From positions 1 to 64,000 of the forward strand of contig MJGA01000008.1 of assembly GCA_001910725.1 (NCBI GenBank): a DNA stretch of 64,000 nt. The letters are read 5' to 3'. The notes below the pieces were generated by a model. The model was not told the origin of the DNA. It did no database searches and saw nothing but the letters and a program-made list of their open reading frames with translations. Below, piece by piece: positions 33,949-44,701 of this stretch. Made by a program: the position numbers and the translations under genes. Origin of the DNA: Phanerodontia chrysosporium (lineage: Eukaryota; Basidiomycota; Agaricomycetes; Polyporales; Phanerochaetaceae). Every line of letters begins with the position of its first letter. Position 1 is the stretch's first letter.

Positions 33949-35037
33949 TCAACCCAACCTATTCATCTGCTTCTTCGCGCTCGTCAACTTTCCTCCTACC
34001 CTATCCACTTCGTTCGTAAGATCGTCCAACATCTCGTTCTGTTCCCGGATCTCCTGGTTGATGGCAAGTCCAAGGTGCTTCTGACGCTGGAGGATGGAGC
34101 TCAGCTGTGAGAGCTGCGCGTCCTGCTGGTCCATCTTCGAGTTCTGCAGCTGCACCAATCCCTGGTTATCCAAGGGTCGCGTCTGGTCTGTCTCCTTCGG
34201 CTTCGACCCTCCGCCGAAGACACGAGTCACGGGCCTTGCAAAACCGGTGGATGAGGGTCGCGAGTGATTGAGTAGGGCGTCGCGGTCGGACTCGGTTGCT
34301 GGGTTTCGTTCGGCGGGCGCACCGACGCCTCGTGAGGTGTTCCGTGCGACGGTGACCATCTTCGCGAGCTTCTCACAGTCGTCCCGCAACCGTGCCACCA
34401 TATCTCTCCGCCGCTGCAGCTCCCCCTCGCTCATGCCCGCCAACCCGAGGTGTTGCAACCCGTCCTCCAGTGCGCCCACGCGCGAGAGCGTCGCCGCGAG
34501 ATTCTTCTTCGCCTGCACGTTCGCCTGGTGCGACCCCGTGATATCGCCCGCGTCCGAGAGTGCGTCGCGCTTGTTGATGTCTGCGCGGACATCGCGTATG
34601 CGCGACTGCAGGTCGGTGTGCTCATCGAGCCAGGACGATGACGTGAACTGCGAGAACCCTCCGGACGCACTGTCCCCCTTCCCCACCGGTACGCCCAGGA
34701 AGTCTCGGAACGCAAAGGACTCTCTCCAGCGATCGTCCTTTGCGCCGAGAATCGCGCGGAGGTATTGCTCAAGGCCCTGGCGGCGTTCCTCGAGGATGGC
34801 GGGGTTGTTGTGCGAGCGGAACAAGCTAAGAGAGTGCTTTGGGGGAAGCTCAGCGGGCGGGGCTGCGCCTGTAGACTTGGTAAGTTCTGTGTGTAAATCC
34901 ACGAATTCAGAATATCGCCTCCACATTTGCCATGACCGCACGGACGCCTGGATTTCTATGCGGTAGACAGTATGTGGTTTTGGCTCGGCGCGTTCTTCAT
35001 AGCCACGAATGTAGATGGCCTGAATAGCAGTGCTCAT
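33949..35037 (-). CDS. PX-domain Qc-SNARE, Vam7-like
   Basis: Intronless, 362 residues, ATG at 35037. Residues about 1-115 form a PX phosphoinositide-binding domain: a basic YRIEIQASV strand, WRRYSEFVDLHTEL with the Arg that contacts PI3P, ELPPKHSL with the PPK turn, and RRQGLEQYL. The middle is a coiled or disordered linker. The last 65 residues are a SNARE motif (DAQLSQLSSILQRQKHLGLA, then EIREQNEMLDDL) with no transmembrane helix after it, as in yeast Vam7. The ORF extends in frame to 35178, but the internal ATG at 35037 starts the PX domain directly and is the better start. It would act with other SNAREs and the HOPS complex in vacuolar fusion. Confidence 0.9.
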   Translation of the reverse strand: MSTAIQAIYIRGYEERAEPKPHTVYRIEIQASVRSWQMWRRYSEFVDLHTELTKSTGAAPPAELPPKHSLSLFRSHNNPAILEERRQGLEQYLRAILGAKDDRWRESFAFRDFLGVPVGKGDSASGGFSQFTSSSWLDEHTDLQSRIRDVRADINKRDALSDAGDITGSHQANVQAKKNLAATLSRVGALEDGLQHLGLAGMSEGELQRRRDMVARLRDDCEKLAKMVTVARNTSRGVGAPAERNPATESDRDALLNHSRPSSTGFARPVTRVFGGGSKPKETDQTRPLDNQGLVQLQNSKMDQQDAQLSQLSSILQRQKHLGLAINQEIREQNEMLDDLTNEVDRVGGKLTSAKKQMNRLG

Positions 35038-35329
35038 AGGTATCGGGGTATAGTAGCAGAGATTTCTAGTGTATGCAGGAGATAAATGAGTAGAATTGTG
35101 AACGTGGTGGAAGCTGGTGGAGGTAGGCAAGGCGGTCGCAGAGGCGGAGCAGCGTGCACCAGGCGCTAGATGACTCATCCTCTATCGGTCAGCATGAACG
35201 CCCAGAGATATTCGTCCTCCACTAAAATACTGCATTTCTGCTGCAAAAACGCGTCCTATTTGTACCAGAAGTGACAGCAGCATTGCAGTTATTGGGTAAC
35301 AAGATGGTACAAAAACTGAAATCAGTATA
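35038..35329. other. promoter side of the PX-SNARE gene
   Basis: No gene. An AT-rich stretch near 35040-35080 probably holds the promoter. Confidence 0.4.
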
Positions 35330-36394
35330 TTAACCAACGAACCTTTGTGCACGAGCCAGCAGGTCCGCGACATTGACACCATGCCCAACATACTCCAGAG
35401 CCTTCTCTACGAGACTTTCAAGCAGCGCCCTGTCTCTCAGGTGTTGCTGTAGGAAGGCTACGGCCAGGAGGGTTGACCAGGTCTCTTTGGGGACTGGTAG
35501 GGCCTGTGCCTCCGCTAATGCCTCCCCGCCCAGGATCGCCGCCAATTCGCTGGTGGCAGGGAAAGCACCGTCAAACGTCTGTAAGCGCACGAGGGCAACA
35601 ATGACAGCGTCGCTCGGTCTCTGGGTCGCAGAGCTTCCCTGAGTTTTGTCGAGATGAGCCTTCTTGGCGGGTGGCTCGGTCGTATCGGAAGGCCGCTGCG
35701 TAGAGGTCGATGCAGACGTTGGCGCTGTAGCCGACGTCGAGATAATATTACGCCCAGCTTGCCCTTTCCCCTTTCCGGAAGTCGCCACGGCAGTCTTGCG
35801 CGCCGCCGTGGCACGCGTTACACCACCCTTGCCAAGGCCCTTGCCGCCAGCGCCACGCCCGCTCGAGCGGTACGTTGCCGGGTCAGGAGGAGGAGGACGA
35901 CGCGGGGCTGTAGCGCCAAGGACCGCATGAACATGCTCGTTGTACTTGCGCACGATCCACTCTGCCATCTGTGCCTCCTGCGCTCGGCGCTGCTTCCCGC
36001 GCGTTGTAGGACCAGCGTCGTCAGCGAGGTCGATGGTGCGCATGCCCTCGATGACGAGCGCAACCTCATCTGCAGTGCGCGTGTCGATGGCGATAAGGGA
36101 AGTGTACCGGCTCGCGAGGCCGTATGTCGTGCCAAGCGCGATGATGGCCGAGCGAGCAGCTGGTGAGGGGCATTTGCGCTCGGCGTCGTCGAGGTCCATG
36201 ATGACCCGGCGTGCGGCAAGAGTGGCGACGAGTCCCCGTGGCCAATCCGAGCGCGGCTGCACGGTACACACAGGGATGTGGAAACGCAGAACATCACCCG
36301 ATCCATCACGTTGTCCAGAAAGTGTGACTGCGTGCGGAATGGTGAGGTCGCCGTCTTCGAGGAGAGCAAATACTTGGAAGCGGTGGCCAGGATA

Positions 36395-36403
36395 GACGGC
36401 ATC
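36395..36403. repeat. left flanking direct repeat of the insertion
   Basis: GACGGCATC. It corresponds to GATGACAGC at 38991-38999 (6 of 9 identical); each copy can stand for the same nine bases of the uninterrupted VIT/VWA gene. This fits an aged target-site duplication. Confidence 0.5.
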
Positions 36404-37179
36404 AGCAAAAAAATAGGTCGCAGATCTGGGATGACATGGCTGGCAAGGCGCCGCCAGCCAGACTAGCGCTTGCCTGCGATGGTAAAGGCGCACCAGTCTG
36501 GTCATACCTGGCAATGCCTGGCCATGGCTTGTCCTGGTGATCTTGGATTGCAAGCGTGTGACGGCCAGATTTTGAATGGTAGTGTAAGCTCCTGTCTGAT
36601 CTACAACGAGCAGTAACAGACCTCAATCTCGCATCTTACGCTGGGCATGCCACGCAACTTGAAGCTCCGCTGGCGGTCTCCAGCTCGCTCGTGGTCAGAG
36701 TCCGAAGGTGGCGCAGGAGCACTCTACGGTCCCGCTCATGAGCTGTGGCAAGCGGGTGCAACGCCTGGCTCATCACGCCGCTCTCTTGAGCGCCTCTACT
36801 AGTAGCTGTGCACATTGTTTTCTCTCTACGATGACACTAGTTGTTGCGCACCGCGTCCGGGTGCTCTCAGTCGATTTGGTGGCTGCGCTCCCATGACGCA
36901 GCCAGGTTGCACCTGTCCCCTCTTACAGCAAGCTTGTCGCATATCTTGGGTCACGGTGAGGTGCTTGTGATTAGATCATACATGCAGCTGCGGAAGATGC
37001 GCCAAGGTTGAAGTTGAACGTTTGAACCCGCGGAAGCCCATGACGGCTTATCAGGTCACACAGTGACTTACCTGTGACATTCCTTACTTACCAGGACTTC
37101 AGATCTGTGACAAACGTGTCAAGTGACAGAAGGAGACATGACGTTGAAGTGCCGGAGAAGCATAGTCCACTCCACCGCA

Positions 37180-37185
37180 TATAAA
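37180..37185 (+). promoter_or_regulatory. TATA box of the gene carried by the insertion
   Basis: TATAAA 45 nt before the ATG at 37230, followed by a CT microsatellite (about 37207-37222) typical of fungal 5' leaders. Confidence 0.55.
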
Positions 37186-37229
37186 TCTCCCATCCCCTCC
37201 GCCCTACTCTCTCTCTCTCTCATACCGCC

Positions 37230-38202
37230 ATGAGTTCCTCACTCCTGGCACCATCCCGTCGTCCGAATGCTCCTGTCGAACCTGATCTAGACAAAGAACT
37301 TGGCCCTTCAATCACCGGTGAGGCCATGAGGCTTGCACAAGCAATGTATGTTTATGCATCTTGGATCAGAGGCTATTGGCTGATAATTTCCAGAATTGCT
37401 TTGAGGCGAACCTGTTTTCCCCGCAGCCCTATCATGAACGTCTCCTTACTGCACCTTGCCTTGCATCAGGCCGGCCATGTTAATATGGACATCACTCCGA
37501 ACAGGGTATGAAGCTGTGGCAACGCGACCGTAAGTGCCATTGTATATGCGCATATACCCTCGCTAATTCCTCCCGATCTGTATTCCAGGACTCTCACAGC
37601 ACACTTGACACCCACACAGATGCTGGTATGTGGCGGCCCATCTGTTCTCGCATGCACGCCCGACACTGACCGTCTCCGTCTTTGCGGTGCCTGCAGGACA
37701 TGTCGAGTGCGTCACAAGGTGCGTGTGTCCTTTACATAAAATCACGACCCGCGACTGACCCTGAAGCGCCCCCTCCACCACAAATGCGGCGAGGAGCGCG
37801 TCGACGGCGACTCGTGCAAGACATGCCGCCGGCTAGGAATCGAGCGCATGGGCTGGGGTCTGCGGCGGCCGGACTGGATGCGGGTGCGTTCGTTCTCCTC
37901 TCTCTGCGCTGATCGCTGTGGTCGCCCATGACGCTTCAGGACAAGGAAAAGGTGGCAGAGTACAAGGTGAGCAGCTCACATGCGCGGGGCTCATGTGCGG
38001 GCAGCCGCGCGCAGTGTACAGCACGCTCACGTCAGCGTCGGCCTCGCACAGTCCTCTGCGTCGTCGTCGTCATCGGACAGGCTCCTGCCAGCCCTCGCAG
38101 GGCCCGTGCCGAGCCTTCGAGCTGGTCGGAGCGACCCCTACGCCTCATTCGCACACGCGCGTTCGTATGAGTCCTCACAATACCACCATGCGAACAGTGT
38201 GA
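37230..38202 (+). pseudogene. Zn(II)2Cys6 regulator-like gene inside the insertion, one zinc ligand lost
   Basis: Starts at ATG 37230 with a good promoter. Small exons separated by GT-AG introns encode a disordered N terminus, then CRTCRVRHK, and after an intron HHKCGEERVDGDSCKTCRRL, then GIERMGWGLRRPDWMR and DKEKVAEYK. This is the layout of Agaricomycete Zn(II)2Cys6 factors whose zinc cluster is followed by a conserved GW/RRP-W block. In that layout the sixth cysteine should follow the Ile-Glu pair; here an Arg codon (CGC) stands there, one base from TGC. Downstream, QLTCAGLMCGQPRAVYSTL continues after a small frame change. I could not join all exons into one frame. It is probably a decaying copy captured by the element; the parent gene is not in this window. 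Confidence 0.5.
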
Positions 38203-38990
38203 TGTCCGCCATGACCCTCCATCAGGTGCGTCTGAACTGACCTGCATATACACCATACCGTGGCCGTGACCTATTGGCTTACAACCTTCTACAGTTTTCA
38301 CGCGAGCCGCGCGTGTGAGGCTGCTGAAATCAATCACCCGCAGTGAGCATCCATACCTGCTCTTCTGTACCTTATCATCTGACCTGTCGTGTTCGTACAC
38401 AGCATACACTGGGGGTACAGGAGCTCGTGCGTGTACGTGATCAGCTCCCGCTTTCTGACCCTTTGTACTGATGTCCACTTGCAGGCGCAGCAGTATTTTC
38501 CTTTGACAGGTTTGTCGCTGCTTTCTATACGCTGCTCACTTTTCAGCGAACCCCTCTCGGTGGCGCCTAGCGTATAGCATCCGTCCAACACGATCAGCGT
38601 CATGTATGGCTAGCATGCGGGCAACACAAGTATGTGGTATGGCCAGCCATCTGACACCCACCCACCTGTGTACTGTATCCTGTACTATATCCTTATGAAT
38701 AAATCGATTTTATTATCTAAAATATATGGGATGGGCCCGAGTAGCAGCCGAACGAACCCAAAGGTGAGCCCGGAACCGCAGCCGCTTGCCAGGCATTACC
38801 AGCCCTGGCCATGCCTGACCTAGCTTACCATAATAGTGAGCCTGGTCTATGATGTCAGACTGATGGACATGGTCAAGCTTACCGATCGCATGTCTGCGCT
38901 GGCAACTACAATCCCAGCCTGGAAGCGCTGACCTGCTCTGGGAGCCTGGTCATCGCAGGCCTAGCTAGATCTAGCGGTCTTTTTTTTGCT

Positions 38991-38999
38991 GATGACAGC
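38991..38999. repeat. right flanking direct repeat of the insertion
   Basis: GATGACAGC, counterpart of GACGGCATC at 36395-36403. Confidence 0.5.
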
Positions 39000-40751
39000 T
39001 GGAACAGGATCAGGCGCCTGCCTCCATGTAACTTCACCGTTCGCATTCTTGGCGATATCCCAATCGACGCAAACGTTCTTCAAGATATAGGTGCGGCTTG
39101 CACGCACTATTTTCGAACACTTCCCTATGATGCTTTCTGAGGAAACCGCCATCTCACAGAGACCGTGTCCTGCGCGGGCGATGCCCTCGCACATTTCTGT
39201 AGAAGTTGTGGAACCGATGCCCAGTGTAAAGACGCGAAGCGGGCACGATCCATCAGCAGCGACAGCATCACTGACGGTCTTAGTGGTCCCGTCAAAGTTC
39301 CATGACTGCCAGATGGCTGTCAATATAACGTTTCCAGGATGTACGAGAACCCTTACTTCGCCGTCTGTCAGGAGGAAGCAGGACACCGGTTTGTCATGTC
39401 TGCGTGAGGCAAAAACTTGCTCCAAAGCCTCTTGAATTTTGGTGCCGGGGCCATAGTCCGCTTGCATGCCGTCAACGTGCTGGGTCTAGTGTTCAAAGTA
39501 GCATCAGAAGTCGCACGTTGAGCAGATCATGAGCATACCGCTACACCCAGTGTTTCTCCATTGTACTCGACGCTCGCTGGCCAGAGACTATCACACTTAC
39601 GCCCGAAACTGAAGATGTTGAAGTGTGTCCCTCGACTCGGCAGAGCCCTGAGGAGCATCACGAGCGCATTCTTGGCAGTTTCGATGCGGCTGCCATACAT
39701 GCTGTAGCTGCGATCGATGAGGAAGATATACTCCTGGCTTGGGATGAGGGGCAGGTCGAACTTCGGTACCAAGTTGAGCTGCAGAGCAAGAACACCAGTG
39801 GAAGTGCGTTCGGCAATGCACCGCGGAGCGTTTAGTCCCTCGGCGTCGATGCAAAGCACGAAATCCTGCGTAAGAAAGTCTTGTGACAGGTACTGCACAC
39901 TGCGAGAGACGATGGTCGAGGAATCGTCCAGAATGGCAAGCGTCGGATGCGTGGGGCTCGCAATGCTCCTTATTGCGCCCTGCATATATACGTCTACCGA
40001 GATGCTGATGCGATGGGGCGGAACTTGATGTGCGCTGGTCACACTAGGAGGCGGCACGCCGTGGCGCGTGCCGACATACATTGGAATTTGCAGCCTGACG
40101 TCGTCGGTGGTACCGTCATCCATCAGGTCAAGAATATACTTCAACCAATCAGGTGGCTGGATGCATTCACTTTTGGCCATTACTTACAGTGATCGTGGTG
40201 CTGAGCATTTTGTTACCAGGCAGCGCCCCGACGGAGATGGAGAAAACTATGAATTGATGTCAGTGCGGATGACTGCAGTTCAAAGGCTGCTAGCTTACCA
40301 TCATCCGTGACGTGCTCGATGAGGGCGGCAGTCTGCCCGTTGCGAAGTGCAGTATCGTAGTCTTCCTTCGCCTCCCCGCGCTCCTTGGCTACAGCCTTGA
40401 TTATAGTGTTCCCGTCCATGGCCATCTCGAATCCGCAAACAGCTGCCCTGGCGGGAACGGGGAAAATGTACTTCGCGTGAGGCAGGCCCTCCGGGATGTC
40501 TGCCAGAAGTACTGAGTCACGGTGACGATGGCGGAGACTAGGTAGTATGTATGAGCGTACACCATCTTGGGTCAATTGAGAAACAAAGGAGCCGTACCGT
40601 CTACCACCTCCACATGTACGTCAACCCTTTGCAGAGGCAGATATAAAGTGTCATAGTCTTGTCGGACGTGTATTATTCCACAGGGTCTGCGCGTCGTGGT
40701 CAGATGCATTGCATGTGGTGGTATGAGGTAGAGTGCGATCCTGGTCGTCTG

Positions 40752-40760
40752 ACCTAATAT
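40752..40760 (-). promoter_or_regulatory. TATA-like box of VIT/VWA gene B
   Basis: TATATTAGG on the minus strand about 43 nt before the ATG at 40709. Confidence 0.45.
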
Positions 40761-41644
40761 ATCAGCCAGCAGTGGTATTGCACTCCGACCATGCCGAAAT
40801 GACGTTCTGCGGGCCGTCCGAGCAGCGTGGGTGGTCTAAAAATGACGAGGTCCTGGGAACACGTCGGTGCCGCGGAGCTGTGCAGGTTCGCTATGATAAC
40901 TTGCGGGGCACGTGGATGACTTGACTCAGTTTTTGCCGTCTCCCCAGACGCTACGAAGGAGGGTCAATGTCAAGAAACAGCCCTCACCATATCACTCACC
41001 CAGTACCTCAGCCGTTCATGGCCACTAGACCTAACAAAAGTCGTATGGGCGTCTAGCGGCCTGTGTCCCAATCCGATGGTAAATAGCATATTACGGACTG
41101 AATCATCGCCTCAAGCCGCATATGCACGTTTTTCAGGAGGCTGCATGGTACATGGAGCATGTGAGTCTCCTGCAAGGGGAAAAAAGCATCAACAAACTCA
41201 TCACATGTAAACATATGAGAAACTCGCGTACTCACTTGCAGTTTTCCGTCTGTACGGAAACCGAATGGTTCTACAACAGAAAGGCGGGAGTGGACACGGA
41301 TATTAGTTCGTGCGGCAATTTCAGGCCCTGCGCCACACGTTCCCGAATAGTCCAGGCTCGCCGTCTAGCACTCTTGAATACGGCCGAGTGTCAGGCACGA
41401 ATAACAACTAGGCGAGGAGTGGAATAGGCTAATGGACCTGACATCTCAGCTGTGTTCCCTGCGCGCACCAACAGACGAAAATTGAAGCAAGGGTTCCTGA
41501 TGGACAAGTATCAGGACCAAAGCATATGCATGATATGCTGCGGTCAGCGTATTTTTACACAGTAACATCCAAGTATACACGGGAATATGAGCCTTACTAA
41601 CCACAGTCCACGAAACGTCCGAAATGTACACTCCGAGGTACACC
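40761..41644. other. gene-free stretch
   Basis: Several short open frames; none has a start context, splice pairing or family feature. Confidence 0.45.
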
Positions 41645-43178
41645 TCAGAGCCTGCTCTTCTCGACCTTCTTCACGTACGCGACGCCCTGGCTGAGGCAGA
41701 CCTTGCCGCTGTCGAGGTCCTTGGTGACGAACGCGACCTCGGTCGTGCCATCGGGGCCGGGACCCATCTCCCAGATGCTCGTTTCAAGCGCATCGCCGGG
41801 TTTGACGGGCGACGAGAAGCGCACGGCAAAATATCTGAGCGCATCAGGCCTGTTCCCGCCGACCGCGGAGAGCACTGCACGCGCAGCGAAGCCAAACGTC
41901 GCAAGCCCGTGCAGGATCACGCCGCCGAAGCCCGTCGCCTCCCCGATCTTCGGGTCTGCAGAGTCGTGTCGTGAGTCCAGGCATGCCGGCAGGCAGAACA
42001 ACAGGACGAACCAATGTGAAGGCCGTTGTAGTCGCCGCTCAGACGGTAGATGGCAGCCTGCTCGGGCGTGGTCTTGTCGCGCACGATGTAGTCGGGCTTG
42101 CGAGTCTTGGGGACCTCCTTGGCGGGATATGGCCCCGCAATACGCTTGCTAAACTTTTGGCCAGTCGCCTTTGCGCCCAGGTTGAAGGACGAGCCCTGGG
42201 GGAGGTGGACGTGAGTAAATTATGTTACGACATCTGGCTGGTGGTGGGCCGGGCGGATCGCTGCTGTGGTGTGATGTGGATCTCTGCGGGACAGATTCAA
42301 TTTTCGGGCTCACGCGCGACCCTGAGGGTCCGCGTGCCAAGACCCCTGTGGGATCAGCCCGTTATGGCAGCCTGCGAGCCAAAGGGCCCTCGTGCACGGT
42401 GCGAGCTCGCGACGAATCATATGGAGAATGTAGAGACGGTGCCGCACGTACATAGAGTTTGGCGTAAACAGTGCCGTGCGGATCCACGAGGAGCGTCTCG
42501 TTTTCGATGACGATACCAGACTCTGGGTGCGGACCTTGTTAGCACAGCACGTTGCGGACATGGCCCTCGAGGCACGCACTGTTCTCGCTCACGCCAACGA
42601 TGCGTTTCTTGAGCTTCCAGCCTGGCCCACTGACCTCTGGAATCGGCTTCAGGATCTCGATGGACTGCGTGCCATGGACCTGAAAAACGGTTGTCGTCGT
42701 CAGACTCGGTCGTCACGAGAGGGCGTTCCTGACAGCTTACGCCACGGTTGGGATCAAACTTGGGGAGTCCGGGTGCAGTCGAGCCACCCACGCGTTTCTT
42801 GAAGTCGTTTATGTCCTGATCCTCACCCTTGAATTGGAGGACGACAGGATATGTTGGGAATGGAGCCCAATCCTTGTCTGGTCACGCGGATCAGGCGCAA
42901 TACGCACAGCCGGACGCAATAACACGCACCGAGTTCTAAAGCACGCAGACTAAGTCGAATGCGGATAGGGGGGCGACAAGACGCAACGCACCATTCACAA
43001 GAGTCTGGTCAGTTGCCTTCGCACCAATGCCAACAGCGTAGAGCAGGAGGTCTCGCTTCAGCCAGGCCACCTGTACACGCGCAGTGTGAGCTTTGGCGTG
43101 GGATGGGCGCGAGTCTGGACTCACAGGAAAGTCCTCTCCCTGGTGTCCGACAGCTTTCTCAAGGTTGATTTCTGACAT
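41645..43178 (-). CDS. peroxisomal MaoC-type enoyl-CoA hydratase 2
   Basis: Seven exons from ATG at 43178 to TGA at 41645 encode about 310 residues. N-terminal half: LKRDLLLYAVGIGA, FAPFPTYP-like APFPTYPVVLQFKG, then LPKFDPNRG and VHGTQSIEILKPIP. C-terminal half: LVDPHGTVYAKLY, GAKATGQKFSKRIAG, then the hydratase-2 motif YRLSGDYNGLHIDP with catalytic Asp and His, GFGGVILHGL, and RFSSPVKPGD. This is the double hot-dog fold that adds water to trans-2-enoyl-CoA to give the (3R)-hydroxyacyl-CoA. The chain ends KSRL; the terminal SRL is a type 1 peroxisomal signal. It corresponds to the hydratase part of the multifunctional beta-oxidation enzyme as a separate protein. Introns are short GT-AG and all joins checked are in frame. 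Confidence 0.88.
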
Positions 43179-44701
43179 GGCTGGAGTCTCGACAGTGCCT
43201 GGGTGGAGTTCGAGTCCAAGTTATAGGCAACACACGAATCACGCTCGTCCGACACCGGACGTCGGGGACGGTCATGCGCCTCGGCGACCCGGTTGCCATC
43301 CTGCCGGCCAGCGCCCGAGCCTAATTCACAGAAATTGAGTGGAAAATCGTTTGAGAATGAGTAGATGGGCCGCTGCAAACAGTAATCCAACTGTTGCTCG
43401 TACGAAGGTAGAAGAGACCGAGGATCGACTAATCGTCGTAGTGTCGGTTAGGCGATGAAGTGGCTAGCGACGCAGGCGCTTCTGTGGAGGATTCGGATTT
43501 TTACCCAGGTTTTTCCTTCAACCGTAGGGAAACCGAGAGAGGCAGGTTGGGCAGCTGTTCAACTTCATGCGGTGCAACGTCAACGTCGAACAGGATATTC
43601 GTGAACACCTCCGAAGGTTTCTGACGGGACACAGTTTTTGTACAGACATGTCACGACAGCCCATGGTAGGATCTGGTCGAAAGCATTCAGGAGTGGGTAG
43701 CTGATGAGGGTAAGTAATTTTCACTTACTTGCCTCTTACCGATGTAAGGATAGTAAGTAAGAGATGATTACCCATAGCCAAAAGTGGTATAACTGAACCG
43801 ATTGGTGAACTTCCACGGGGATTTTCTTCGCTAACAACGGCCCCTCGCTTAGTCTTACATAAGCAGGTCCCTTGATTATCTTCTATCTAATATCTGCACT
43901 CGACCTGCGATTTGGCATAGACCAAGAATCTTGCCAGATTTTGTGGGCAAATCCAGGATTGAAGCATCGAAGTTCCGAGCAAAATAACAGGGGGCTTACT
44001 CTTGGCTTCATATGGTAATAAATAAATTCGATCAGGGTTGGCAATGCTTCTGGCATCGTGGACTGACGTGGTGGACTCTGGATCAGGGGCGAGAGGGCGA
44101 CGATGGCGCGGAAGATGCAGATTTAGAGCGAATCAGCGACGGGCGCTGAGGTGCTTGGCCTGACATGAGCCCCTACCTCTCTCCCCAGCCATGAATTGGC
44201 CTCCATGTGACCTGTAGAAAATTGATTAGGTTGCAATGGCGAGCTCAATGCGGGGCGCTCATAAGAAGAGAAAAAAGAAATACGAGAGCAATACCTGGTC
44301 GGCCTTGGAGGATTCGTAGGCGCAGCGAGTGCACAGCGAGTGATACCGGTCTCTACTCTGTAAAACCGGTAGTGCATATGGGAGTACAGGTGACCTTGGG
44401 GCCGAAAATGCATGGCAGCGCGGGAGTGAATAAGGCGACTAAGAAATGATTGCGTTCATCGTATCGAAAAGGACCTGGTGGGCGTGCCGACCACCCGACA
44501 GGGTTCGCTAAGCGACCATCTTTCAGATATCTTGGTTCCAATCTCTCTCAGGTGCGAACCTTTGCCAGCTTCTCTCTTTCTGCCCTCCAGGAAGGCTGCG
44601 TTCGCCGCAGAGACCGCCACACTCACCCGCCGTCGCAGCCGCAGGCCGCGCCCGAGCTTCCGACAACCCATCGCCATCTGCTTCCGCGAACCGTGATCGC
44701 A
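43179..44701. other. gene-free stretch
   Basis: About 1.5 kb between divergent genes. An in-frame extension of the next gene reaches back to 44450 but is likely 5' leader. No domain or repeat was recognised. Confidence 0.45.

Larger units (their letters stand above)
36404..38990. mobile_element. 2,587-bp insertion with short terminal inverted repeats (MULE-like, no transposase seen)
   Basis: Left end AGCAAAAAAATAGG; the right end read inward is AGCAAAAAAAAGACC, so the first ten bases (AGCAAAAAAA) are inverted repeats. Inside the first 200 bp of each end there are further shared words in the same inward order: AGATCT, GCCTGCGATG and ATGCCTGGC. Nine-bp flanking repeats, diverged, fit the 8-10 bp target duplications of Mutator-like elements. 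No transposase domain is visible. Most of the interior from about 37170 to 38250 is a promoter plus a spliced Zn(II)2Cys6-like gene. It therefore looks like a non-autonomous, gene-carrying element. Confidence 0.6.
35330..40709 (-). pseudogene. VIT/VWA gene B, split by a 2.6 kb insertion and frameshifted
   Basis: The 5' part (40709-38991) has the same exons as genes A and C: exon 1 (MHLTTTRRPCGIIHV to VVDG), exon 2, a 59-nt exon 3 (40246-40188), a long exon 4 with the MIDAS start EYIFLIDRSYSM, exon 5 ending LLTDGE, and exon 6. The 3' part (36403-35330) resumes at AVYPGHRFQVFALLED and runs open to the stop, including a Gly/Lys-rich linker (GRGAGGKGLGKGG) and the C-terminal module LVRLQTFDGAFP. 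Between them lies a foreign segment (36404-38990); removing it with one 9-bp repeat copy puts both halves in the same frame. A second defect is a one-base frameshift in exon 2 near 40500, where FWQTS changes frame before the KYIFPVPARAAVCGF block. The gene is dead unless these are assembly errors. A TATATTAGG lies 43 nt upstream. Confidence 0.85.

Noticed and set aside
36404..38990. Insertion as an ordinary intron of VIT/VWA gene B
   Set aside because: Its ends are AGCAAAA..., not GT...AG, it is 2.6 kb against the usual 50-60 nt, and genes A and C have no intron at this codon.
44450..44701. N-terminal extension of the Zn(II)2Cys6 protein
   Set aside because: Open in frame from a TTG-type or ATG codon at 44450 but of leader-like composition; the ATG at 44702 follows a CG-rich leader and starts the Tyr/Ser-rich region typical of the family. 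A longer form cannot be fully excluded.
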